A stretch of 64,000 nt of DNA, taken from Chitinolyticbacter meiyuanensis. Lineage in GTDB: Bacteria > Pseudomonadota > Gammaproteobacteria > Burkholderiales > Chitinibacteraceae. Location: contig NZ_CP041335.1 in assembly GCF_008033135.1 (NCBI RefSeq), forward strand, positions 3,229,925 to 3,293,924, given 5' to 3'. Of this stretch, positions 8,269 to 17,200 are shown one piece after another (positions within the stretch are counted from its first letter, which is position 1; each line of letters opens with the position of its first letter). Both the position numbers and the translations under genes were made by a program. The notes under the pieces are model-generated. The model ran no database searches and was not told the DNA's origin. It saw only the letters and a list, made by a program, of their open reading frames with translations.

Positions 8269-8382
8269 TCAGAAGTACTTGCCGGCGCACTCGCGAGCCG
8301 GCTGGAAAGTGCTGCTGACACCCTGCATCACGCTACTGGCGGCCAGCCCCAATGTGCGTTGATCGCGGGAACGACTGCTCAT
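8269..8382 (-). CDS. Possible 37-residue peptide gene
   Basis: A short open frame from an ATG at 8380-8382 to a TGA at 8269-8271, between two orphan effector-like genes on the same strand. The predicted peptide starts MSSRSRDQRTLGLAAS and ends ECAGKYF. Codons such as CGC, CTG, GCC and GGC fit the genome, and an AAGG lies 11 bases before the ATG, a weak ribosome site. The Ser/Arg-rich start resembles the leaders of neighbouring genes. It could be a real small gene, a remnant of a truncated orphan, or chance. Confidence 0.3.
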   Translation of the reverse strand: MSSRSRDQRTLGLAASSVMQGVSSTFQPARECAGKYF

Positions 8383-8428
8383 CGTGATGCGCCTTGAGTT
8401 AGGTGCCTGAACCGGGATGACCGCTGGC

Positions 8429-9460
8429 TCATCGGCCGTGATAGCCAAAAATGGATTTCAGCTCGCGTTGATTCTTCTCCTTCTTGCTGGACAGCAAGGT
8501 TTGCATCGGCGTCGCACGCGAAACCGTGGTTTTGCGCTTTTTGTCGTACATGTCTCCGGGCTGCTGCCCTCCGAATGGCACGCCGGGCACGCCGACCACC
8601 ACAGAGTTCTTGCCACTTTTCTCCTGATAGGTTCTGCCGCACTGAAAGCACACCTGGTTGGGAAAGCTGCCAACCATGCCGATCAGATTGGAATCCTGTT
8701 CCATCGGCTTGCTGCGATGCTGGTTGTGCAAGGTGATCGACATCGGCTCGGAGTGGTAAGTCTGGGCTGCCGTCCCCTTCTTGCCGTCCTGCTTGGCGAC
8801 TTCAATGCTGGGTTGGTACAGGCTCTGCGGCGTGCTGCTGTGTTTGTGATCGCGCCCCTGGCCGGAGATACCCATCGAATGGCTGGTTTCGACCATCTTG
8901 AAGGTCGAGGAACCGGTATCGAATTTGACCTTGCCGAAATCAGAAAGCACGGTGTTGACCGGGGTTTTGTTATCCCGCGAATTCAATGTTGGCTGGGTCA
9001 AGCGCCGGGCACTGCGGCCAAAATCCCGTAAAAAGCCGCCTTCGCTCCTGCCCTCGCTCTTTTGCAATGCCTCCGAGGTCGGTAGCGAATGCAGGCGCCA
9101 CCCCTTGATCTCTCCACCGGGCATTTCCGACAAGCCAACGATGGAACCGCGCCGTGAGCGGTACATCGTCCCCGGCTGGCTGGTTCCAGGCCATTGCTGG
9201 CGGGTTTCTAACGGCTTGAGCCCGGTCTGACTGATGTAGTCATCGCGCTGTTGCTTCGGGGAACTGCTGCCCTTGGAGAACGACATCGTGCTGAATTCGT
9301 GCCACTTGAGCCCGGTGCCCGATACGATTTCCTTGTCGTCGAAAGCCGGATGCGGCGGCGACAGCGAGGGCTTGACCTGTGCCATCAGCTTGGGCTTCTT
9401 CGCTGGTGGTGGTGCGAGGTCTGAATCCCGCTTGCGCTTTTTGCTGCCCGTGCCACTCAT
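8429..9460 (-). CDS. Deaminase-like effector candidate with NLS-like leader
   Basis: A 343-residue protein. I chose the ATG at 9458-9460 because of a GGGGAGGAG site; the longer frame upstream runs into the neighbouring gene. Residues 7-25 hold two basic clusters, KKRKRD and KKPKL, separated by DLAPPPA-type residues, which looks like a bipartite nuclear localisation signal. The middle (30-225) is Ser/Gln/Gly-rich with few hydrophobics. Near the C-terminus, YHSEPM (His236-Ser-Glu238) followed 33 residues later by VCFQC (Cys271, Cys274), in the context SFPNQVCFQCGRTY, matches the zinc-site layout H-x-E ... C-x-x-C of the cytidine-deaminase-like superfamily, which includes many secreted toxins. 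After it comes another basic tail (DKKRKTTVS). No immunity gene is recognisable. The fold call is by motif and spacing only. Confidence 0.75.
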   Translation of the reverse strand: MSGTGSKKRKRDSDLAPPPAKKPKLMAQVKPSLSPPHPAFDDKEIVSGTGLKWHEFSTMSFSKGSSSPKQQRDDYISQTGLKPLETRQQWPGTSQPGTMYRSRRGSIVGLSEMPGGEIKGWRLHSLPTSEALQKSEGRSEGGFLRDFGRSARRLTQPTLNSRDNKTPVNTVLSDFGKVKFDTGSSTFKMVETSHSMGISGQGRDHKHSSTPQSLYQPSIEVAKQDGKKGTAAQTYHSEPMSITLHNQHRSKPMEQDSNLIGMVGSFPNQVCFQCGRTYQEKSGKNSVVVGVPGVPFGGQQPGDMYDKKRKTTVSRATPMQTLLSSKKEKNQRELKSIFGYHGR

Positions 9461-9488
9461 CGCTCGCTCCTCCCCTGCACTCGCACCG

Positions 9489-11396
9489 TCATGCCACCGC
9501 CAGCGCGATGGGGCTCTCCAGCCCTCGCAGCAACTGCGCCAATCCAGCCACATCGCACTGCGCTGTCAGGCGCATGAAAATCAAGCCCTCATCCGGTGCT
9601 TCGGCACGACAGTCGAGCACCGTGAACCCCAGTTGCGCTAGCACTCGGCGTGAGCGGTGGTTGTCCTGGTAGACCGAGGTATAAAGCTGTGCGCCAGCGG
9701 GTACGGCCGTCAGCGCCAGCCGCACCGCGCGTGCGGCAAGGCCACGGCCCTGCCAGTCGGTGCCTAGCCAGAAGTGCAGGTAGGCTGCATCGCCATGCCA
9801 GGCGCAGGACACCACACCGATGGCGCCCGCGTCGGCATGCACCACCGCGTAACCATGGCGATGCGGGGTGGATTCCATCTCGGCCAGCCAGACCGCCATC
9901 GCTTCACTGGAATCGAACTCCGGCAATCGCGTCATCATGCCGATCTGCGGATCGCGGTATTGGGTGAACAGCATGCTTGCGTGCTCAGGGCCGACTGGCT
10001 CCAGCGTCAGTTCACCGTCACGCGGCAACTCGGCCGGGCACCAAGGCTGCGCAGCACGGGCCGTGGCGCGTTGCTCGCACTGCGCCAGCAATGCCAGCAG
10101 CGCTTCATGGTCGGAATGCGTGGCCAGCGCCCGGTGCAGCAGCGGCGGAGCCAGTTCGGCACGGCCCGCGGCAATTTCCACCTCGGCCAGCAGCTGGCAT
10201 ACATCCGGATGATCGGGCCATTCGGCGTGCAACCCGGTCAGCAGGTGCCGCGCCAGCGCCAGATCACCGAGCTGCCAAGCTGCGCAGGCCAGGTTGAACT
10301 GGAAGGCGTCATCCCGCAGCGCCGCCTGTACCGCAACCTCGCGCAGCGCATCAGACCAGGCCGCCCGCTGCACGGCATCCTCCGGCTGTGCTTCCAGCAG
10401 CGCCGGCAACATGCGCGCGCAGACTTCCGGGTCGTGCGTACTGCCTTGCAGCAGCGCTAGTCGTGGCGGCAGGTACTCCGCAGCCTCCAGCGCGGCAGCG
10501 TGGGCATCCGGGCCGCAAGTGGTCAGCCGTTCCGCCAGCAGATCGGCCAGCGCCGTACCGTCGCGCGCGCCATCGCACCACGCCAGATATTGCACCGCGC
10601 CGGCCGTGTGCTGCTGGCTGGCCCGCACCGTGGCGCCCTGGGCTTGCTGGTGGCTGGCAATGGCGTGCAGATTGAGTGGCAATCTGTCGCTGCCCACCAT
10701 GAACTCCGCCGGTGGATACAGCGCCCCCAGGCGGACATCACGCGCTTTGAGCACGCCGTAATCCACGGCCAGCAATAGGAAACGCCCGGCGCTTGCCTGA
10801 GCCAGCGCATCCAGCCTTGCCAGCGTGGCCAAGGGCATCGAGAAACCGGCGCTGTTCACATGGGCCAGATAGTTGCCCGGCAGCGCGCCAAGTTCAGCCG
10901 CATCCACCGGCTGCCAGTCGCAACGCAGTGTGTAGCGCTGCGGTGCGTCGTTGGGAGTGGCCAGCAGTTCGCCGCGCAAGGTGCGCTCATAATGCACACC
11001 GAACAGCGCTGGCAGCGGCTGACCGAGTGCGCCCGTTGCCAGCCAGACCACCGGGTTGGCGCCCGGCGCGGCCACCTGATCGTCGTCGCGATAATCCACC
11101 TGCCAGTGCCCGCGCCCCAATGCAGCCAGCCGGGCCTGCAAGCGCGGCAGCAGCGACGCGCGCAAGCGCCCCATGCCCGGCGCCAGATCCAGCACGGTGA
11201 ACGGCGCCGTGGCATCGATGCCCTCCACCGCTTCGGCAGCCAGCCAGCAATCGACAATGGCATCGGTCCATGCCTGCGCCAGCATCGGCGTAGCCAGCCA
11301 GTCGGCGAGGTCGGGGTGCGGCGATTCGATGGCCGTCAATGGCCGTTCGATGGCGCAGGCAGGCTTCGCATGAAGATCAGGGGCTGCAGTCGTCAT
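9489..11396 (-). CDS. Methyltransferase-like / TPR / GNAT fusion protein
   Basis: A 635-residue cytoplasmic protein with three parts. Residues about 60-290 resemble a Rossmann-type SAM methyltransferase: VLDLAPGMGRLR (69-80) fits motif I. Residues about 330-450 carry helical TPR-like repeats (AAWQLGDLALARHLLTGLHAEWPDHPDV and similar). Residues 461-612 form a GNAT acyltransferase domain, with the acetyl-CoA loop DWQGRGLA at 547-554 and the NHRSRRVLAQLGF signature near its end. It lies between orphan genes in the same direction, with 8 bases to the upstream gene, and a GGTGAGGTC ribosome site precedes the ATG. It may modify the neighbouring cargo proteins or a host target; that is inference. 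High confidence in the GNAT domain, moderate in the methyltransferase-like one. Confidence 0.85.
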   Translation of the reverse strand: MTTAAPDLHAKPACAIERPLTAIESPHPDLADWLATPMLAQAWTDAIVDCWLAAEAVEGIDATAPFTVLDLAPGMGRLRASLLPRLQARLAALGRGHWQVDYRDDDQVAAPGANPVVWLATGALGQPLPALFGVHYERTLRGELLATPNDAPQRYTLRCDWQPVDAAELGALPGNYLAHVNSAGFSMPLATLARLDALAQASAGRFLLLAVDYGVLKARDVRLGALYPPAEFMVGSDRLPLNLHAIASHQQAQGATVRASQQHTAGAVQYLAWCDGARDGTALADLLAERLTTCGPDAHAAALEAAEYLPPRLALLQGSTHDPEVCARMLPALLEAQPEDAVQRAAWSDALREVAVQAALRDDAFQFNLACAAWQLGDLALARHLLTGLHAEWPDHPDVCQLLAEVEIAAGRAELAPPLLHRALATHSDHEALLALLAQCEQRATARAAQPWCPAELPRDGELTLEPVGPEHASMLFTQYRDPQIGMMTRLPEFDSSEAMAVWLAEMESTPHRHGYAVVHADAGAIGVVSCAWHGDAAYLHFWLGTDWQGRGLAARAVRLALTAVPAGAQLYTSVYQDNHRSRRVLAQLGFTVLDCRAEAPDEGLIFMRLTAQCDVAGLAQLLRGLESPIALAVA

Positions 11397-11404
11397 GACC
11401 TCAC

Positions 11405-11944
11405 CTATTTGAGCGAGTCGATGTGGCCTTGAATTTGCAATTTCTGTCGACGGTAATCGTCAGGCGACATCATGCTTTTATTCGCCTTCAAGCCCCTTAA
11501 TTCCGCCTGGCGCATATCCAGCTTCAATGACCGTGTATGTTGGTCGTCCGCCTGCCGGGACTTTTCATTCCATACCGGATTACCTTGCGGGTACCTGACC
11601 ATATGCAGACCCAGAGGAAACATTGGCACACTCAATGAGGTCTTGTCGCCACCCATGTGGTCCTTGCTCAATTCGACACCGCCCCCCTTTCCAAAACCAT
11701 AGGAAAGACCAAAGCTTGTATTCTGGTTTACCGGCTTGGTTTTGGAAATTTCCCCAAAGCCAAAGGACATACCGAAAAAACCATTTCCCTTGCCATACAT
11801 TGCCTTGGGGCCGTCAACCGCGGTGTAGCCCCCGCTGGCGTCGTTATGCGCCACCGAACCTGATTGAAGTTTGAAGTGTTTCAAAGTCCCCTCGAAACTC
11901 GGCCAACTGAAAGAAAACTTTCCACTACCTTTTCCGCTGTCCAT
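11405..11944 (-). CDS. Gly/Phe/Ser-rich orphan protein
   Basis: A 179-residue protein with an AAGGGAG ribosome site. Residues 1-110 are very rich in Gly, Ser, Phe and Lys in alternating, beta-like patterns (FFGMSFGFGEISKTK, TSFGLSYGFGKGGGVELSK). Residues 115-179 switch to a charged helical tail (KLDMRQAELRGLKANKS, DDYRRQKLQIQGHIDSLK). No signal peptide. The composition resembles the orphan at 40306-40725, and I suspect a distant relationship. The DNA is clearly lower in G+C than the T6SS genes, which suggests recent acquisition. Function unknown. Confidence 0.75.
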   Translation of the reverse strand: MDSGKGSGKFSFSWPSFEGTLKHFKLQSGSVAHNDASGGYTAVDGPKAMYGKGNGFFGMSFGFGEISKTKPVNQNTSFGLSYGFGKGGGVELSKDHMGGDKTSLSVPMFPLGLHMVRYPQGNPVWNEKSRQADDQHTRSLKLDMRQAELRGLKANKSMMSPDDYRRQKLQIQGHIDSLK

Positions 11945-12125
11945 ATCAACTCCCTTTCACAAGAAAACTCAAACTTGCCACACCGAAAAATTGGCTTGCA
12001 TTTCATTCCACCTGCCGTGCCATTGATTTCTACCCCATTCAGAAATAATGCTCACCGCGCTACCGATCCCTCGCTCAACCATCACGACCGAACGCACATG
12101 ATCGGGATGCATCACGCGTCAATCG

Positions 12126-12644
12126 CTATTTCTGCTCCAAGGTGCGCCGTTGAGTGCGGGGGCTGAGCGGCGGGTGCTTGTCGTCTTCACTCAGCACGTT
12201 GAACTTCGCGAACTCCAGGTGTTTGGGGTCGAACAGTGGGGAGTCGCGGCGCGGCGCTTCCAGTTTCTTGGGCAAGGGCCGCGAACCTGTGGGCTCCAGC
12301 TTCATCGTGGCGCCAAACACCTTGCCGCTGTTATCGGTAGCCAGAAATCGGTCATGCTTCGGCGAGCTGCCATGCTTATCGTCAAGGTGGAAGCGTTCAT
12401 GGATGTTGAAATCGTTCTCACCCACCTTCACCGTGGTCAGCAGACGCACATCGGTTAAATGCGCCTCGCGGGTATCACTTTTGTGGGTGAGGTGCGGATA
12501 GCTGCTCAAGCCATCCTTGGCACCGGTGAAATCGGTTTTCGGCGCGGTGTACACCGTGTTGCCCACCGTTTCGCGCCCCGTGAAGGCACTAACACTGGGA
12601 AGTGGGGTTGTATTGGTTTTGCGCTTGCTTGCTTTGCTGTCCAT
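12126..12644 (-). CDS. Basic orphan protein next to tssA
   Basis: A 172-residue hydrophilic protein that begins MDSKASKRKTNTTPLPS, a short basic, Ser/Thr/Pro-rich leader like those of the other orphans. The middle alternates charged and aromatic residues (HLTDVRLLTTVKVGENDFNI is the most structured part), and the C-terminus is again basic and Pro-rich (PPLSPRTQRRTLEQK). No signal peptide, membrane segment or known domain. It begins 45 bases after the tssA stop, on the same strand, with a GGAG site, so it is probably read through from the T6SS operon. Candidate cargo or adaptor; unproven. Confidence 0.75.
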   Translation of the reverse strand: MDSKASKRKTNTTPLPSVSAFTGRETVGNTVYTAPKTDFTGAKDGLSSYPHLTHKSDTREAHLTDVRLLTTVKVGENDFNIHERFHLDDKHGSSPKHDRFLATDNSGKVFGATMKLEPTGSRPLPKKLEAPRRDSPLFDPKHLEFAKFNVLSEDDKHPPLSPRTQRRTLEQK

Positions 12645-12689
12645 GTTTGTCTCCGTATCCAGCCTGGGCCGGTGTAAGTCGTTGCTGGC

Positions 12690-13832
12690 TCAAGATTTAC
12701 CGTCATTGGGAGTCAGCCCCAGCATCTCGAACACGCTCAACTGCCCACCGAGGCGCAGGAACACCTCCTGATACAGCTCGACGGTGTTAAGGTTGCCCCA
12801 CTCGATGGCGCGACGGATCAGGTAGGGCACCGGGCTGTGCGGTTCGATGTGCATCAGGTAGTCGGCTGCCTCGGCGAGGCGGGCATAGGCTTCGTTGCGA
12901 CCGGAAATGGGGCCGAGCGGGCCGCCGACCGGCGGGTAGAAATCGTCTTCTTCGATTTGCGGCGTTTCCATCTGGTGATGCGGCTCCGGTGCGGCTTCGG
13001 CAAAGCGCAGGGCACTGGCATCGATGCCGCGTTTTTTCAGTTCGGCGGCGATCACGCTGCGGATCTGCTCGAGGAGGCCGGTGAAGGTACGCAGGCTGGG
13101 GGCGTCGTCGCCAAAGCGCGCGTCCAGCGTTTCGGTCAGCGCGTCGGCGATGGCGAGCGCGTCGCTCAGCGTGCAGTAGAGCCAGCCATAGGCATCGCTA
13201 CCGGTAGCGGAGACCGCCGCGTTCAACTCGGCTTGGGTCGCGCCTTCCATGGGTGGGGCATTGCGCCCGCCGGATGCCTTGAGCTGTTCGTTGCGCCGCG
13301 CCTGGTCCCAGTCCGCCCAGGTGTAGTCGCGGTCGCGGCCGGTAGCGGTGAGGGGAATACGGCGCAGCGCGGGCAACAGCTTGTCGTTCAACCAGCGCAG
13401 CACATTGGCGCGGTAGTCCAGGTCGCCATCGGGCGCTGCCGGGTAGAGGCCATCCCAATAGCGCTGGCACAGCCCGTCGATCAGCGCGAGGCAGCAGGCG
13501 ATGCCGGCAAAGCCGTTGCGATTGAGTTCGGCCTCCAGCAGCCAGGCGGCAAGCTGCAGATCCTTGCTCTCGCGCGCAATGGCACCGGCGGCAAGCTCGG
13601 AGACGCGATCCCAGTCGGCACGCTTGAGCTCGTGCTCCCAGGCGCCCTGCGGCAGCGTGGCATCGTCGGCACGGCGGGCTTCCTCGATCTGGCGGTAGAT
13701 GGCGCCATTGCGCAGCGCGGCACCGGTAGGCTGCTCGGCCGAGATCGGCGCGAGCAAGGCGTCGAAGGACATGGAGAGCTGGTCGGTGCAGTAGCTGTGT
13801 ACGCGCTCGTCGATATCGGATTTCAAAGCCAT
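12690..13832 (-). CDS. tssA: T6SS protein TssA (ImpA family)
   Basis: A 380-residue TssA, the cytoplasmic protein that contacts baseplate and tail and coordinates polymerisation of tube and sheath. The ImpA_N signature is clear: FDALLAPISAEQPTGAALR (about residues 22-40), then AWEHELKRADWDRVSELA and the CQRYWDGLYP segment typical of the family. The C-terminal part holds the short LxxAADYLMHIEPHSPVPYLIRRAIEWG motif of TssA proteins. I chose the ATG at 13830-13832 because of an AAGGAG site; the internal Met21, where many homologues begin, has none. It is the last core T6SS gene of the operon, followed by the orphan genes. Confidence 0.95.
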   Translation of the reverse strand: MALKSDIDERVHSYCTDQLSMSFDALLAPISAEQPTGAALRNGAIYRQIEEARRADDATLPQGAWEHELKRADWDRVSELAAGAIARESKDLQLAAWLLEAELNRNGFAGIACCLALIDGLCQRYWDGLYPAAPDGDLDYRANVLRWLNDKLLPALRRIPLTATGRDRDYTWADWDQARRNEQLKASGGRNAPPMEGATQAELNAAVSATGSDAYGWLYCTLSDALAIADALTETLDARFGDDAPSLRTFTGLLEQIRSVIAAELKKRGIDASALRFAEAAPEPHHQMETPQIEEDDFYPPVGGPLGPISGRNEAYARLAEAADYLMHIEPHSPVPYLIRRAIEWGNLNTVELYQEVFLRLGGQLSVFEMLGLTPNDGKS

Positions 13833-13865
13833 GATCCGGCTCCTTGTTCACAGCCCTGTCGGGCC

Positions 13866-14186
13866 CTACAGCGGTTGGAAATGCGTGACATTGCCGGCGT
13901 CGTACTGCCCTGGTGCGCCGAAAGCGGGGGGCTTGGGACGGACGTCGTGATTGCCTCCCGCGAAATCGTCCACATGCTGGTGAGCGCGGTTGAAGCGGGT
14001 ATTGGTTGCGGCATCGAACACCCCGAATGAATACGAGCGGCCGCGACCCGCCTGCTGCTGCGCAGCAGTGGAGAACTCCCTGGTGTAGCTGAAGAAGCGC
14101 GGGGGCGGCGGCGACGCAATCGGTTTGAATTCGGGGGCATTGGGGTTCAATCCGCCGGGTTTTCCACCGCTACCTGATGAGGCCAT
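13866..14186 (-). CDS. Small disordered orphan between tssM and tssA
   Basis: A 106-residue protein, MASSGSGGKPGG at the start, rich in Gly, Pro, Ser, Phe and His, with little predicted secondary structure. A more ordered patch is SYSFGVFDAATNTRFNRAHQHVDDF. The ribosome site (AGGA, 10 bases away) is modest. Its place inside the core operon, 30 bases after tssM and 33 before tssA, means it is transcribed with the machine. The leader resembles the other orphans, so it may be a small cargo or an adaptor. No family is recognised. Confidence 0.65.
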   Translation of the reverse strand: MASSGSGGKPGGLNPNAPEFKPIASPPPPRFFSYTREFSTAAQQQAGRGRSYSFGVFDAATNTRFNRAHQHVDDFAGGNHDVRPKPPAFGAPGQYDAGNVTHFQPL

Positions 14187-14216
14187 GGTGCTGAGTTCCT
14201 GTTTGATGATGAAGGG

Positions 14217-17200
14217 TTATCGCCACAGCAGCGGTGCCCGCTGCGGGAAGTTAGCCGGCAGCGTCAGTGGCTGCGCGGCCTTGGTCTTGGGGTCGACCCC
14301 GGAGAGCTTCACGCCGAGGTAGGCACGCATGGTGCGCTGCTCGGTGCGGCCGTCGGGCTGACCGGGATTGGCCGTCGGCACGTTGAATTCCAGCAACAGC
14401 CGGGTGGGATCGGTCGGGTCGCGGCCGACCACGCCGCGCGGAGCATGGCTGCGGATCATGCGCAACAGCGCCCAGTCGCCGGTGGCAACGAAGCTCGCCA
14501 CCTGCCCGTCCACCGTCAGATCCGGCTGACGTGCATCGGCAAACGGCCGCCATACCGAGCGGTCGGCCCATTGCAGGTCCAGCACCAGCACCTGGCCCCA
14601 TGGCCACGGCAGGTTGGTGTTGCGGTTGGGGAATCCGGCCTGACGCTCGCCGCTGGTCATGGTCCAGTTCAGCAATTGCTCGCTGCCCGTGGCATCGGCG
14701 GTCTGCGCGCGGAAGGCGAGGTCGAGCTGCACCGGCAGGCTCACGTCGCCCGCGGTCAGCGTGCTCTTGAAGAAGTCGTTGGCCGCGTCGAGCCCATCAA
14801 GGAACCCGTTGGCCGCCTGCAGGTGCTCGACCGGCACGTCGTCCAGCAGCTGTTCGAGCTTGGCGCGCTGGGCGTCATAGTCGACGAAGAAGCGCTTCAC
14901 GGTGGCCAGCGAGGCATCGCGTGCAGTCAGCGGGCCGAACGGGTAGCGACCGGCCAGCTCGCGGTTGAAGCGCTCGGCAAAATCACCCCAGGTTTCGGCG
15001 GCCGCGGCCTGGCGCTGGTCCTTGCAGCGCAGCGTCACCTTCTGCTCCAGCGCCTGGCGGCGGATCGAGAACAGGTCGTTGCCGTACTCGGGCGCCTTGT
15101 AGTCGGCCAGCGTCTTTCGGCAATTCTCGTAGCTCAGCGTCTCGAACTGCTTGAGGAACAGGTCGTCCAGGTGGCCGACCTGGCCGTTGGGCTCCTTGAA
15201 CTGCACGTAGCGATTGAGCTCGCCGATGGTGTTGGTCCAGTACTCCGCCGTCTGCGGATTGGCGCGTTGCGATTCGTCGACCACGCCAGCGTTCTGCAGC
15301 AGCACCACGAAGGGCTGGGCGTAGCCGGCGAGCACCCCGCCGCGCGAGACCTGCCGCGCGAGGTAGTCCTTCACCACCGGGGTGGAGCCCAGCGCGAAGA
15401 ACTGGCCATCGAGCGGGCCCTGGGTCGGGTCGTACAGCCGGCTCTGGCTGGCCAGCGCGTCAACGCGCGCTAGGCTGTCCGCCGCGTAATCCCGCGCGCA
15501 CTGGGTCACCTGCGCGCCGCTGGCGGTGAAGCCCAGCTGCTCGTAGAGCCGCAGCACGCCGAGCAATGGGTCGACCACGTGCGACATGTCCTCGCTTTCG
15601 CGCGCCAGTTGCGCATCGGCCTGCGACAAGGCTTCGCTCGACACCAGCGTAAGCATGGCATCGCTACTGGCCGGCAACTGGGCCTGGCGTAGCGTGTCGT
15701 CAAGCACGTTCTGCAGCGCGCGGCGCGCCAGCCGGTCGTACATGGGACGCGTGTAGTCGGGCAGCGTGTCGTCCTTGGGCTGCTTGGCCTTGAAACGCTG
15801 GTACTCGGCCACGTAGTTGGTGGCAGCGTTCACCATCGCCGGACGCCAGCCCACGCTGGCGGACAGGCACTGGAACGGCCGCGGGCTGACCACCTGCATG
15901 AAGTTGAGATTGACGAGCGTGGAGAGACCGAGCAGTTCGTCCTCCAACGCCGGGTTCAACAACAGGCCGCTGCCCTGCTGGGTGAACAACAGGCCGTAGG
16001 GCGGCAATTGCATGTCGGCCAGCTGCGTCATCGCCGGTCGGGTGCAGCTGTTTTCGTCAAACTGCGCGAGGTTGGCGAACAACGGCGCGTAGTCGTGGTT
16101 GCGCTGCTCCAGCGCGATGAAATCGGCGCGCAGGCGTGCCTGGATCCGCGCACACGGATCGGCACCCTTGCCCGGCTGCAACCATTCGCTGCGTATCCAG
16201 CTCAGCCACTGCGTGAAATCACGCGTGTTCTGCAGAATGGGTTCCTTCTGCGCCTGCAGTGATTCGAGCAACTGGCCACCGGCCTGTACCGATTTCTGCA
16301 ACTGCTGCTGCACCAGCTCGGCCTGCAGCCCATATTCCCGGGCCAGTTGCGTACGCATCGCCTGTGGCAACGGCGGTTTCAGATCGCCCTGCACCGCTGC
16401 CAGCGCCGCCGAGAACGCACCGCGCTCGTTGCGTACTTCGTCCGGCAACGGCTTGCCATAGGCGTAACGCGCCAGATCGGCGAACTCCTTCATCACGCGG
16501 GGGTTATCGGCCGGGCTGCTTGCCTTCTCGATGTATTCGAAGCGCGACAGGTTGGTTTCCAGCTCGATCAGCCGCTTGAGGTTGCTCTCCAGCCGGTCGC
16601 GCGCCTCGAAGTAGCCCAGGCTGTCGTTGCCGAGGATAGATTTCTGGCTGTCCTCGAACAGGTGCTGCGCGCGCTTGCCCAGGTAGCAGCTGATGCTGGG
16701 CATGATCACTTCGTTGAAGCCTTCCTCGGCGATATAGCGCGCGCTCTGGCTGGTGGCGCGACCGTCGAACCACGACACGGGAATGGCAAGGTAGGTGAGA
16801 TTGGTATCGATGCGCGTCATCTGCCGGATCAGCGCGTACACCTGTTCGGTGCTGGCGCACTCGCTGCTGACGCGCTCGACGATCTCCAGCGAATGCTTGA
16901 GCGTCTGCACCTGGTGCTGCAGCCGTACGGTGGACCACACCAGCCCCACGCACAGCAGCAGAAAGCCGACGATGCCCGCCACCTGGAGCTTGCGGATCAC
17001 CCGGTTGCGCGACCACACCCCCGTGCGCGCCGGTCGCGCCAGCATTGGCTCGGCCAGCACCTTGTCGTCGATCAGCGCGTCGACGAACTCGACGCTGGTG
17101 CAGCGCTCGCCCGAGCTCGACGGCTGGCCATTGGCCTCGCTGCTGCCGGTGAAATACACGCCGCGGAAATAAAAACCCGGATGCCAGGCCGAGCCGCGGA

